A stretch of DNA of 64,000 bases. Source: Desulfoluna spongiiphila (GTDB taxonomy: Bacteria > Desulfobacterota > Desulfobacteria > Desulfobacterales > Desulfolunaceae). Of this stretch, positions 17,097-25,194 are shown in pieces. Where the stretch lies: the NCBI RefSeq assembly GCF_900101345.1, contig NZ_FMUX01000025.1, positions 1 to 64,000 of the forward strand. The letters are read 5' to 3'. Position 1 is the stretch's first letter. Each line of letters begins with the position of its first letter. A model generated the notes under the pieces. It ran no database searches. It worked only from the letters and a program-made list of their open reading frames with translations, and was not told where the DNA came from. The position numbers and the translations under genes were made by a program.

Positions 17097-17444
17097 ATGA
17101 ACTTCCAAAACGCCCAGTTGCCCCCCGGCGCAGAACGTGCCGGTGCCACCCCCACCATGAACGAAACCACCATCGCACCGGGCATCCTGGCAAAGCACAT
17201 GGCCCCCAAGGGCAAGTGCGGGCTTCTCGTGGTGGAAGAGGGTGCCTGCCAGTTCGTCTGGGAAGACGATCAGGCCCACCCCATCGACTGCGACCCCGAG
17301 CACCCCGTGGTCATCTTCCCGGAGCGCTACCACCACGTTGTGATCACCGGCCCCGTGAAGCTGAGGGTGGAGTTCTACACCCTGCCCGTAAGCCTTCAAG
17401 GGCTCGATTCCAAGGCCCCCCGGCCCGGGGAAGATTTTATATAG
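17097..17444 (+). CDS. DUF1971 (YeaR/TehB N-terminal-like) protein
   Basis: 115 aa with a perfect AAGGAGGT five bases before the ATG at 17097. It is a small cupin-like beta-sandwich protein of the DUF1971 family: IAPGILAKHMAPKGKCGLLVVEEGACQFVWEDD, then HPVVIFPERYHHVVITGPVKLRVEFYTLP, which matches the pattern of E. coli YeaR and the N-terminal part of some TehB proteins. The YeaR family is nitrate/NO-responsive in enterics and its biochemical role is not settled. It stands alone; the next gene begins 110 bp later on the same strand. Confidence 0.8.
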   Translation: MNFQNAQLPPGAERAGATPTMNETTIAPGILAKHMAPKGKCGLLVVEEGACQFVWEDDQAHPIDCDPEHPVVIFPERYHHVVITGPVKLRVEFYTLPVSLQGLDSKAPRPGEDFI

Positions 17445-17554
17445 CCCCTGTGTTTACCCATTGAAATCCATCTGTTGCTGTGCAAGAACATGGGGAAGAT
17501 GGCTGCGTTTTCCTTGCCACCGCCTGCGGCAACCCACCACCCCAGGAGCCCGTG

Positions 17555-18373
17555 ATGAAGATGCTTTTCCCCCACCGAACCTTTCAAAAAATCCACCACA
17601 CCCCACGCGGCGTGCTTTTGTTCACACGCGCCCTGGCTGCCCTTCTCCTTCCGGTGCTGTTTCTCATGCCCGCCCCCTGCACCGGGGAATCCGCTGAAAC
17701 CATCGTCCGGGATGCCTTTGACTACTGGCGCGGGGAAGCCTCCGTCTCCCGGCTCACCATGACCATCCACCGCCCCAGCTGGCAGCGCACCGTCTCCATC
17801 GACGCATGGACACAAGGGGAGTCCGAGAGCCTTTTTGTCATCAAGGCCCCGGCCAAGGACAGGGGCAACGGCACCTTGAAAAAAGGGCGCACCATGTGGG
17901 TCTACAACCCCAAGGTCAACAAAATCATCAAGCTGCCCCCGTCCATGATGAGCCAAAGCTGGCAGGGCTCGGATTTTTCCAACAACGACCTGGCCAAGAC
18001 CGACAGCCTTATCTACGACTACACCCACAGCCTGACGGGGCAGACCACGCAACACGGCCACACCGTCTACAGCATCCGCTCCGACCCCAAGCCCGACGCC
18101 CCGGTCATCTGGGGCATGATCACCCTTGAAATCCGGGACGACCACATCCTTTTAAAGGAAACCTTCTTCGACGAAGAGCTGGAACCGGTCAAGGAGATGA
18201 CCGCCTCGGACATCCAACCCGTGGACGGCAAGCCCTTTCCCATGACCTGGAGAATGGCCAAAACAGACACACAGGACGAGTACACCCTCATGGTCTACGA
18301 CGCCCTCACCTTCAAACAGGAGCTCAACCCCAACACCTTTACCCGGGCCAACCTCATCAAGGTGGCAAGGTGA
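17555..18373 (+). CDS. LolA-like outer membrane lipoprotein-sorting protein
   Basis: 272 aa from the ATG at 17555 (AGGAG seven bases upstream). A signal peptide (LLFTRALAALLLPVLFLMPAPCTG) precedes a LolA/LolB-like half-barrel of the lipoprotein-sorting type: TMTIHRPSWQRTVSIDAWTQG, ESLFVIKAPAKDRGNGTLKKG, MWVYNPKVNKIIKLPPSMM, and KEMTASDIQPVDGKPFPMTW. Proteins of this type usually lie beside FtsX-like permeases and an ATPase, and two such permeases follow at 18876 and 20107. The stop codon lies inside the first hairpin of a partial interspersed repeat. Periplasmic location is inferred from the signal peptide; the cargo is unknown. Confidence 0.85.
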   Translation: MKMLFPHRTFQKIHHTPRGVLLFTRALAALLLPVLFLMPAPCTGESAETIVRDAFDYWRGEASVSRLTMTIHRPSWQRTVSIDAWTQGESESLFVIKAPAKDRGNGTLKKGRTMWVYNPKVNKIIKLPPSMMSQSWQGSDFSNNDLAKTDSLIYDYTHSLTGQTTQHGHTVYSIRSDPKPDAPVIWGMITLEIRDDHILLKETFFDEELEPVKEMTASDIQPVDGKPFPMTWRMAKTDTQDEYTLMVYDALTFKQELNPNTFTRANLIKVAR

Positions 18374-18450
18374 GCCACCTTGAAAGCTGGTTTGCGAATG
18401 CGATTCGGATGTCGTTACTCAGCCTGTCTCGCGTCCGCATTCGCGTGATG
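18359..18450 (+). repeat. Interspersed repeat, left half, at a gene end
   Basis: AAGGTGGC and GCCACCTT pair across the stop codon of the LolA-like gene. The GCGAATGCG...CGCATTCGC hairpin of the family follows. The right half is missing. Confidence 0.65.
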
Positions 18451-18745
18451 TACGAGGGCCTGCACCGTGCATAACAAGTGCGTGAGTTGCCTGTGCTGCA
18501 ATTTCAATTCATGGTTTGTTGACTCCTCTCGAAACTACGCCAGCACGAAGGGGATTATCCCTAAAACCCCCAAATCGACACCCGCTCCGTGACTCGCTTG
18601 GGGGCAGGGTACGCAACGAATGCCGTTGGTAGATCTGATTTCATGATAACCACAGGCGTAACGACATCGCACCCACACCCGGCCGAACGTGTGGCAATGC
18701 CCGAGTAGCCACCAGCGTTGATTGCGGGCGCAGCCCGCGGCGAAC
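18451..18745. other. Intergenic stretch, no gene seen
   Basis: It lies between two partial, opposed repeat copies. No reading frame has a plausible start and coding pattern. Confidence 0.5.
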
Positions 18746-18828
18746 GCCCCTGCGCTTTTCCCTGAGGCACGAAGGGAAAAGCGCAGGGGCCATCAGCTTT
18801 CGAGGTGGCTCACCTCGCCGCCGGAGGC
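18746..18828 (-). repeat. Interspersed repeat, left half, inverted, with perfect hairpin
   Basis: 18746-18763 and 18773-18790 are perfectly complementary over 18 bp (begins GCCCCTGCGC), with the loop GAGGCACGA. The CGAGGTG...CACCTCG hairpin and the CCGCCGGAGGC terminus follow. Confidence 0.78.
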
Positions 18829-18875
18829 AGGTTTTTCGCTTTTTTGCCCTTACCCTATACCCAACGAGGCAACAC

Positions 18876-20114
18876 ATGATCCACGACATCCCATTGGCAT
18901 GGCGGAACATCTGGCGGAACCCGAGGCGCACGCTGCTGACGGTTGCCGCCATTGCCTTTGCCGCGCTTTTGCTGGTGTTTATGCTATCGTTTCAGTTCGG
19001 GACCTACGAGACGATGATCAACGCCTCGGTCTCGTTGCGCACGGGGCATCTGCAGGTGCAGGCGGCGGGGTACCAAAAGGACCGGGAGGTGCGTCTGGCC
19101 TTGAACTGGAGCCAGGAGACGGAAGCCGCGCTTCTGGAAGGGGATGCCCGGGTGGTGGCTGCGGCGCCGAGGGCCAACGGGTTTGCCCTGGTCACCAGCG
19201 GCAGCAGAACCTACGGGTGCATGGTCACGGGGGTGGATCCGGAGCGCGAGAAAAAGGTCTCCACCCTGGCAGCCATCATCAGGCAGGGGAGTTACTTTTC
19301 AGGGGACGACGGCGCCCTGGTGGGGGAGACCCTGGCCCGGAATCTCAAGGTGGGGGTAGGCGATGAGCTGACCCTTCTGGGCCAGGGCCGGGACGGTTCG
19401 GTGGCGGCCACGGTGGTATTGGTTCAAGGCGTTTTCGAATCGGGGCTGGACGCCTACGACCGCAACGTGGTGCTCTTGCCCCTGGCCTTTTTCCAGGACC
19501 TCTTCTCCATGGAGGGCGGGGTCCACGAGGTGGCCATCCGGGCCAGCAGCCTCTCGGAGGTGGCACCGTTAAAAGCAGCGCTGAACACCAGGCTGGCGAA
19601 ACTGCCCCACGACGGACCACCCCCTGTGGCCCTGGACTGGATGGACCTGATCCCCGGTCTTCTCCAGAGCATCCAGATGGACCTGGTGAGCGGGATCATC
19701 ATGTACCTGATCCTCATCATCGTGGTGGCCTTCAGCATTTTAAACACCTTTGTCATGGCCATCTTCGAGCGCACACGGGAGTTCGGGGTGATGATGGCCA
19801 TCGGCACCACACCGGGACGCCTCATGGGGCTGGTACTCACCGAATCCTTTTTCATGACGGCAACGGGCCTTGCGGTGGGCATCGTCTTCGGAGCGGCCCT
19901 GACCCTCTGGTTTGAGACCCACGGCATCCTCATCCCGGGAAGCGACCAGATCATGAAGGCCTACGGCATCAGCGGGCGTCTCTACCCGAAGCTCTCGCTG
20001 CTCTCCGCCACCATCGGCCCTGTGGCGGTCCTTGCCATCACCCTTTTTTCCGCTCTTTTTCCCGCCCTGAAAATCCGGCACATGAAACCCGTGGAGGCGA
20101 TGCACCATGCATAG
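18876..20114 (+). CDS. FtsX/LolC-type ABC permease (first)
   Basis: 412 aa, ATG at 18876 after a GAGG. MacB/FtsX permease architecture: an N-terminal helix right after the typical WRNIWRNPRRTLLTVAAIAFAA start, a large periplasmic domain (about 45-265), and three C-terminal helices (MYLILIIVVAFSILNTFVMA, LTESFFMTATGLAVGIVFGAALTL, LSATIGPVAVLAITLFSALFPAL) with the closing RHMKPVEAMHHA. It overlaps the second permease by 8 bp. Such pairs work with a LolD-type ATPase to extract lipoproteins or other cargo, here probably with the LolA-like protein upstream. No ATPase gene is found in this cluster. Confidence 0.88.
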   Translation: MIHDIPLAWRNIWRNPRRTLLTVAAIAFAALLLVFMLSFQFGTYETMINASVSLRTGHLQVQAAGYQKDREVRLALNWSQETEAALLEGDARVVAAAPRANGFALVTSGSRTYGCMVTGVDPEREKKVSTLAAIIRQGSYFSGDDGALVGETLARNLKVGVGDELTLLGQGRDGSVAATVVLVQGVFESGLDAYDRNVVLLPLAFFQDLFSMEGGVHEVAIRASSLSEVAPLKAALNTRLAKLPHDGPPPVALDWMDLIPGLLQSIQMDLVSGIIMYLILIIVVAFSILNTFVMAIFERTREFGVMMAIGTTPGRLMGLVLTESFFMTATGLAVGIVFGAALTLWFETHGILIPGSDQIMKAYGISGRLYPKLSLLSATIGPVAVLAITLFSALFPALKIRHMKPVEAMHHA

Positions 20115-21330
20115 CGAACTGGCCTGGCGCAACATCTGGCGCAACCCGAGGCGCACCCTGGTGATCACAACGGCCGTGGTCATCGGGATCTGGAGCATCA
20201 TCCTCTTGAGCGCCCTGACCCGGGGCATGCAGCGGGAGATGCTGGCCAACGGCATCAAGACCCTCACCGGCCATATCCAGATTCAAAATCCCAGGTATAT
20301 CGACGACCCGGTGGTGGACTACGTCCTGGACGCGCAGCCCTTTAAGGCTGAAACCCTTTTTACGGACCTGCCCGCGGGAAGCCACTGGACCGGACGCATC
20401 CGTGTGGGGGCCGTGGCCGCCAACGCCCGCCACTCCGGCGGGGTCACCCTTGTGGGGATGGACCCCATGCGTGAGCCGTCCGTCTCCTTTATCGGCGGGG
20501 CCGTGACCGAAGGGCGCCCCTTGACGGCATCGGACCGCAACAAGGTGGTGGTGGGCCGGGCCCTGCTCACCACCTACGAAGCCAGGATCGGCCACAAGCT
20601 CATCCTCATGAGCCAGGATGCCACCGGTGAAATCGCCTCCAAGGCCTTTCGCATCGTCGGCATCTTCGACGCAGACATGGAGGCCACGGAGAAAACCTAC
20701 CTCTTTGTCCCCTTAGAAGCTGCCCAGCAGATGCTGGGGCTGGGCGACAAACTCTCGGAGGTCTCCATCCTGCTGCCCGCCATGGAAGGGGAGAGGGCCA
20801 CAGCCGATATCCTCACGGCAGCCCTTGGCGATGAGACCCTGACCGTCACCACCTGGCAGGAACGCCTGCCCATGCTCGCCGCCTACCTGAAACTCTCGGA
20901 CTCCTTCATCTATATCTGGTACGGGGTGGTCTTCATCGCCATGGGTTTCGGCATCGTCAACACCACCCTCATGGCCGTCTTCGAGCGCATCCGGGAGTTC
21001 GGCCTTGTGCGGGCCCTGGGCATGAGCCCTTCGGGCATCGTCCGAGGGGTCATCCTGGAATCCCTTTTCCTGCTGCTCATGGGCCTTGCTGCCGGCAACC
21101 TTCTGGGCATCGCCACGGTCTCCCTCATCGCCATCCACGGCATCGACCTCTCCGCCCTTGCCGCGGGCACGGAGATGTGGGGCATGCCCCGCATCATCAT
21201 CCCCCTTCTCACCCCCACCGACATCCTCACCGCCAACGGGGTCATCGTCACCCTGGGCCTGGCCGTGAGTCTCTATCCGGCCACCAAAGCGGCCCGCATC
21301 ACGCCCGTGGAGGCCCTGCGGTATACATAA
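20107..21330 (+). CDS. FtsX/LolC-type ABC permease (second)
   Basis: 407 aa. The ATG at 20107 lies inside the end of the preceding permease gene, with GGAGG upstream. It begins MHSELAWRNIWRNPRRTLVITTAVV, the same N-terminal pattern as its neighbour, and has a periplasmic domain followed by three helices (YIWYGVVFIAMGFGIVNTTLMAVFERIREFGLVRALGMSPSG..., then ATKAARITPVEALRYT at the end). The two permeases are probably the two halves of a heterodimer, as in LolCE. A short repeat copy lies 24 bp after the stop, and no nucleotide-binding subunit follows. Confidence 0.88.
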   Translation: MHSELAWRNIWRNPRRTLVITTAVVIGIWSIILLSALTRGMQREMLANGIKTLTGHIQIQNPRYIDDPVVDYVLDAQPFKAETLFTDLPAGSHWTGRIRVGAVAANARHSGGVTLVGMDPMREPSVSFIGGAVTEGRPLTASDRNKVVVGRALLTTYEARIGHKLILMSQDATGEIASKAFRIVGIFDADMEATEKTYLFVPLEAAQQMLGLGDKLSEVSILLPAMEGERATADILTAALGDETLTVTTWQERLPMLAAYLKLSDSFIYIWYGVVFIAMGFGIVNTTLMAVFERIREFGLVRALGMSPSGIVRGVILESLFLLLMGLAAGNLLGIATVSLIAIHGIDLSALAAGTEMWGMPRIIIPLLTPTDILTANGVIVTLGLAVSLYPATKAARITPVEALRYT

Positions 21331-21353
21331 GGATCGTGAATGCTATTCAGCTT

Positions 21354-21432
21354 GCCTCCGGCGGGTCGCTTTTTGAAAAAAGCTCCGCAAAAACTTTCCG
21401 GTTGCTTGGCCCCCGGCAGGGCCGCCGGAGGC
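21354..21432 (+). repeat. Interspersed repeat, short type B copy
   Basis: 79 bp: GCCTCCGGCGGGTCGC...AAAAAGCTCCGC...GCCCCCGGCAGGGCCGCCGGAGGC arms with almost the whole middle deleted. It starts 23 bases after the second permease stop. Confidence 0.8.
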
Positions 21433-21843
21433 TTGTTTGATCTGAATAGTTACAAGATCGCGAATGCTCCCGGCCTTCGTTCCTCGGGTCAATCACATTC
21501 GCTGCCGGGCCTCGCCCTTGGAATCACGCTACACTGGTTTTCCGGCTGAATTTGACATACCGAACAGGATTCCCCTTCACGCCCCATCTGACATCAAAAA
21601 ATCAACACATTATAAACATTGACAGAGCACCCCACCAACCCCTATAAATTACAAGATTTATACAAATCATTCATCCCCATGGGACCCTTTGTATCCATCT
21701 TCCATCCTGCACGTTCCATCGTCTCCTTCTCCGCCACAGACCCATCTCTTTTCGGTTACCGCACCAGCGGTTGCGCGGATGTCGTCCCATGGGCACGGCC
21801 GTTCTTTAACCCCCATGTTTTACCGATTCAAAGGAGACCCACC
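21433..21843. other. Intergenic region ahead of the 149-aa gene
   Basis: A leftover of repeat-like sequence (GCGAATGCTCCCGGCCTTCGTTCCTC) at about 21472-21500 is followed by an AT-rich part from 21580 to 21680. No gene or clear promoter is supported. Confidence 0.45.
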
Positions 21844-22293
21844 ATGTCACAGCAAAAATTTGACGGCACGTACAACGTAACGATCTTTATTCCGGAACGC
21901 GGCAGCTACCAGTCCATGACGGAGACCATGACCATTTCCACAGCGACTGAAGGAAGCGATGAGGTCCTCCAGCCCACGAGCCAGCTCTCGTTTATGAGCT
22001 ATACCTTCCAGCTCAGCGGCCGCATCAACACCCAGACAGGCCTTGCAACCATCAGCGGCCAGGCCACAGACTCCGGCGTCTCACTGGATCCGGCCCTCTG
22101 GAGCTTCGTGTCCACCCCGGCCCTTCAATCCGTCAGTGCCGCGCGGGTTGTCTTTAACGGCGCGGCAGCCATCGGCTTTTGTTTCTCCCTGTTCGGCATG
22201 AAAGAGGGACAGGAGACCTTTGAAGGCCAGAGCATTCCCGAACTGTTCATGAAGGACTTCCAGGCCACCACACGGCCCGTACCCAAGATGTAA
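21844..22293 (+). CDS. Unknown 149-aa protein
   Basis: Start at the ATG at 21844, with AAAGGAG eight bases upstream. No signal peptide or membrane segment. The sequence is rich in beta-prone, Ser/Thr-containing segments (TYNVTIFIPERGSYQSMTETMTIST, FMSYTFQLSGRINTQTGLATISGQATDSG), suggesting a small all-beta protein. I do not recognise the family. It is a single-gene unit closed by a strong hairpin at 22308, and its codon use looks like that of its neighbours. The strong ribosome site and the terminator support a real gene. Confidence 0.65.
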   Translation: MSQQKFDGTYNVTIFIPERGSYQSMTETMTISTATEGSDEVLQPTSQLSFMSYTFQLSGRINTQTGLATISGQATDSGVSLDPALWSFVSTPALQSVSAARVVFNGAAAIGFCFSLFGMKEGQETFEGQSIPELFMKDFQATTRPVPKM

Positions 22294-22307
22294 GAACCAT
22301 CGCCGTT

Positions 22308-22345
22308 GCCTGCTCCCGGGTTGTCCCCTTCCGGGAGCAGGCTTT
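22308..22345 (+). terminator. Terminator after the 149-aa gene
   Basis: GCCTGCTCCCGG pairs with CCGGGAGCAGGC, followed by TTT only. A short T-run makes it moderate. Confidence 0.65.
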
Positions 22346-22403
22346 GCCCACTCCTCTGGAAAAAAAGCGATGCCTTCTATGGTTAAAGTGGGCAGGGAGA
22401 ACC

Positions 22404-22564
22404 GCCTCCGGCGGCCAGGGGATGATCCCCTGGACCCCAGGTTGCGAAAGCCCTCCCCCTTCGTTCCTCAGGGTGAGGGCTTCCGCGAAGGTTTCTGTTA
22501 AATTGAACAAAACCTGTTTGTCAAACTTTTCAAAAGTTTGGCCCCCGGCAGGGCCGCCGGAGGC
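22404..22564 (+). repeat. Interspersed hairpin repeat, type A copy
   Basis: Over 90% identical by eye to 47-207, including about 40 bp of left flank and the GTCTTTAACCTGGCT spacer on the right. Confidence 0.88.
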
Positions 22565-22579
22565 GTCTTTAACCTGGCT

Positions 22580-22728
22580 GCCTCCGGCGGCAAGGTGTGC
22601 CACCTTGAAAGCAGGTTGCGACTGCGCTTTCCCCTTCGTTCCTCAGGGAAAATCACAATCGCTGTTAATTCAGATTAAACTGGATCTGTTTTTAAAAAGG
22701 TTATCCCCCCGGCAGGGCCGCCGGAGGC
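22580..22728 (+). repeat. Interspersed hairpin repeat, standard copy
   Basis: CAAGGTGTGCCACCTTG hairpin, GCGACTGCGC segment, shortened AT hairpin, and CCGCCGGAGGC terminus. It ends 33 bp from the stop codon of the minus-strand 428-aa gene. Confidence 0.86.
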
Positions 22729-22760
22729 ATAGGCTGAAGGGGTACCAAAAACGCCTTTTC

Positions 22761-24047
22761 TTACATCTCTTTCGAGCGCCTCAACACCTTGTCGGCCTCT
22801 TCCATGGCGTAATCGTAGAGTCGCCCGTACATAAAAAGGGTGATCCCTTTTCCGGCGGTGCGCCAGCCCAGGCTCGCGGCCACCTTGATGAGGCCGCCCC
22901 TTGCGGTAAGGCGGTAGGCGGTAAGGGGCCACTTGAGCCAGCCGTAAGCTTTTTTCCCATGGGAGAAAGCATCTTTGACGCTTTTAGGGAGGGTCTCTTC
23001 GGCATACCGGCGGGCAGACGCCAGGGTGTCCAGGCGAAGGCGGTAGAGACGCCCGGCCACGGGCAGGGATTCGCCTTTGCCAAGGTGAGCCAAAAGGTGG
23101 CGGGTGGATTCCAGGATGGGGCCGATGCGGGTTTCGTCCAGGGGGTGATCGGATTCAGGAAAATGGCACTGGGCAAGGATCTCGGCGGACTCTGCCACGG
23201 TCTCCCCAAAGGTGGATAGGCTGGGGGTAGGGTGAAGAAGCGCCGACACCCCGGTGATCCGCTTTCGAAGGGGGGCAAGGGCGGGGTCCATGGCCGCTGG
23301 GGGGGCATCGTCCAGGTCCTCCAGCTCCTTGAGGGCTTCTTCCATGGTCTCGGGGGGTTCCTCCGGGTCTTCCCCTTCAGGGTCCGATACGCCGTAGAGT
23401 TCCAGGGCGGTTTTGCCCACAAAGAGATGAAGGTCCGCCAGGAGGCACTTTCCAAGGACCATCATGGAAAGGTTTCCGGAAAGGGTGATGAGCCAGGAGA
23501 CGGGGTCAGGCAGAAGAAGGAGACGAAGCACGTTCATGCCGGAGACCCACTGCCTGAATCGGAGGTACCAGCGCACCGGAGGAAACCCGGTGATCTTTTT
23601 GAGCCGGCGGGTGTTGGTCTTGACCGTGCGGATGCGTACCCGCCTGATGCGGCTCAGGCCGGGCCGTTCGAGCACGGTATCGAACCGATCCAGGGAGCGG
23701 TTCAGGGTTCGGATGAGGTGACCGACGGACACCTTCAGTTCAGGACGGGTTGCTTCCGGGTGAAAGGCTGCCGCCACTTCGGTGAGGTAGTCGTGGAGCC
23801 CTTCAAGGGTTGGCAGATCGGGGGAAAAAGAGCGCAGGGTCCCTTTGCAGCGGGTCACCACCACGGCAAGGGCTGCGGCCTCATCGTCCGGGGCGACTTG
23901 GGCCCGCGCTTCAAGGGTTCGTACCTCACGGGAAAGGGAGAGGGCCCAGCCCACCACGCGCAGGGCCCTGGTGGCTGCCAGAACCACAAGGGGCACCAGG
24001 ATCACGGCCAACCAAAGGGTCCATTCTGTAAACAAGGGAAAGGTCAT
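22761..24047 (-). CDS. Unknown 428-aa membrane-anchored protein
   Basis: An N-terminal membrane helix (WTLWLAVILVPLVVLAATRAL) is followed by a long, mostly helical cytoplasmic part rich in charged residues, and a second hydrophobic segment near 180-205 (LLLLPDPVSWLITLSGNLSMMVLGKCLLADLHLF). The middle has an acidic run (DPEGEDPEEPPETMEEALKE). The C-terminal third is basic with scattered hydrophobic segments. I do not recognise a family. The ATG at 24047 has AGGA upstream. The motif ATTGTTCATAACTTTTT lies 37 bases before the start. It appears to be a single-gene unit. Confidence 0.7.
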   Translation of the reverse strand: MTFPLFTEWTLWLAVILVPLVVLAATRALRVVGWALSLSREVRTLEARAQVAPDDEAAALAVVVTRCKGTLRSFSPDLPTLEGLHDYLTEVAAAFHPEATRPELKVSVGHLIRTLNRSLDRFDTVLERPGLSRIRRVRIRTVKTNTRRLKKITGFPPVRWYLRFRQWVSGMNVLRLLLLPDPVSWLITLSGNLSMMVLGKCLLADLHLFVGKTALELYGVSDPEGEDPEEPPETMEEALKELEDLDDAPPAAMDPALAPLRKRITGVSALLHPTPSLSTFGETVAESAEILAQCHFPESDHPLDETRIGPILESTRHLLAHLGKGESLPVAGRLYRLRLDTLASARRYAEETLPKSVKDAFSHGKKAYGWLKWPLTAYRLTARGGLIKVAASLGWRTAGKGITLFMYGRLYDYAMEEADKVLRRSKEM

Positions 24048-24083
24048 CGTGTCCTGCGGCTGGGTTCAGGTGAGAAAAATCTT

Positions 24084-24100
24084 AAAAAGTTATGAACAAT
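24084..24100 (+). promoter_or_regulatory. Dispersed TTATGAACA motif
   Basis: AAAAAGTTATGAACAAT, the inverse orientation of the copies at 2086 and 7698. Confidence 0.35.
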
Positions 24101-24313
24101 CCGGGGATTCACGAAGACTCCCCAGGAAGACTTTTCAACAATCGCCCCGTTTGAACAACCTCAACGGGGTTTTTCAGGGAAAAAGGGTCAAGTTTCAGCC
24201 CAATTACACAGCCCTATCATCCCAAACCGCGAAACGACACCCCAAAAAAAGCCGGGAGTGACCCGACAAGGGCAATCTTTGCAAACAAAAAAGGATCACG
24301 GGAAGATGTCAGG

Positions 24314-24763
24314 TCAGGGAAGGGGGGTATCGGCGCGGGAGATTTTCTGGATCACGGAGCCGAGAAAACGGCACACCGTCTCCATCTCCTCTTTTGTGAA
24401 CCCCTCGGCGGCGAGTTCGTTGAACCGATCCACCAGGGGCAGGGCATCGGCCGCGGTTTGAGAGCCTTTGGCCGTGATGTACACCTGAAAGGCTCTGCCG
24501 TCCGCAAGGCAGCTGCGCTTTTCGATGAGCCCTGCCTTCTCCATGCGGGCCACAAGACCTGTAATGGCTGAATTGTTCAACCCCAGCCCTCGGCTCAGCT
24601 CCTTTAGAAGGCAGCCGTCCTCTTTTTCAAGGAGAAACAGGGCGGCAAGTTGGGCCGAGGTGACAGAGAGCTTCTCCGCCAGGATGGCATCGGCCCATTT
24701 CAACAACACGTGACGGCTGCGGTTGATGAGAAAAAAAATACGGCTGTCCGGTGTATCGTCCAT
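24314..24763 (-). CDS. MarR family regulator (second of pair)
   Basis: 149 aa. Winged helix of the MarR type in the middle (LKELSRGLGLNNSAITGLVARMEKAGLIEKRSCLADGRAFQVYITAKG) flanked by dimerisation helices. The ribosome site GAGG overlaps the stop of the NifU-like gene, only 6 bp upstream, so the two are translationally coupled. It is one of two MarR-type genes flanking the scaffold-like gene in a three-gene operon. MarR proteins usually respond to phenolics, oxidants or thiols. No Cys in the DNA-binding part stands out apart from one in RSCLADG. Confidence 0.88.
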   Translation of the reverse strand: MDDTPDSRIFFLINRSRHVLLKWADAILAEKLSVTSAQLAALFLLEKEDGCLLKELSRGLGLNNSAITGLVARMEKAGLIEKRSCLADGRAFQVYITAKGSQTAADALPLVDRFNELAAEGFTKEEMETVCRFLGSVIQKISRADTPLP

Positions 24764-24769
24764 GGCGCC

Positions 24770-25192
24770 TCAATGGGTATAGGTCTTTTTCCATCCGTTT
24801 CGGGTCTTCTGCCGATGGTCGTTCAGGGCGAGAAAAAAGGCCCCCACGGAGAGTTCCGCACAGTGAAAGTGATCTTCTTCCAAGGTCTTTAAGTAGCCTG
24901 CGACTTTTTCAGGGGTCACCTCCCAGGCCTCGTCCAGGGACCGGCCCTCGGTCATGGAGGCCACGGTGTTGGCACAGGCGATGGTGTTCATGCACCCGTC
25001 GATCTGAATGGAAACGTGCTTGATGGTCTCTTCTTCAATGGTAAGAAACATCTCCACCGTGTCTCCGCAGTCCCCCACGCGCTTGCCGTAGCCGTCGGGG
25101 TTCTCCACGCGCTCCAGCCTTTCATAGCTGTAGGCCATTTCAATATACTCGTCGGAATGCTGCTCCAGAAAATTCTGCTCGTGATGATCCAT
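24770..25192 (-). CDS. NifU N-terminal / IscU-like Fe-S scaffold-type protein
   Basis: 140 aa. It has the three cysteine positions typical of U-type scaffolds: GDCGDTVEMFL, DGCMNTIACANTVASM and HCAELSVGAFFLAL. The first resembles the CGD motif of IscU and the last resembles the conserved HC/LA helix. These proteins assemble or transfer Fe-S clusters, and diverged stand-alone versions are common in anaerobes. It starts 2 bp after the upstream MarR stop, with GGAG within that gene, and is followed after 6 bp by a second MarR gene. No nifS/iscS is nearby, so it may be a specialised or sensing member rather than the housekeeping scaffold. Confidence 0.82.
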   Translation of the reverse strand: MDHHEQNFLEQHSDEYIEMAYSYERLERVENPDGYGKRVGDCGDTVEMFLTIEEETIKHVSIQIDGCMNTIACANTVASMTEGRSLDEAWEVTPEKVAGYLKTLEEDHFHCAELSVGAFFLALNDHRQKTRNGWKKTYTH

Positions 25193-25194
25193 GA

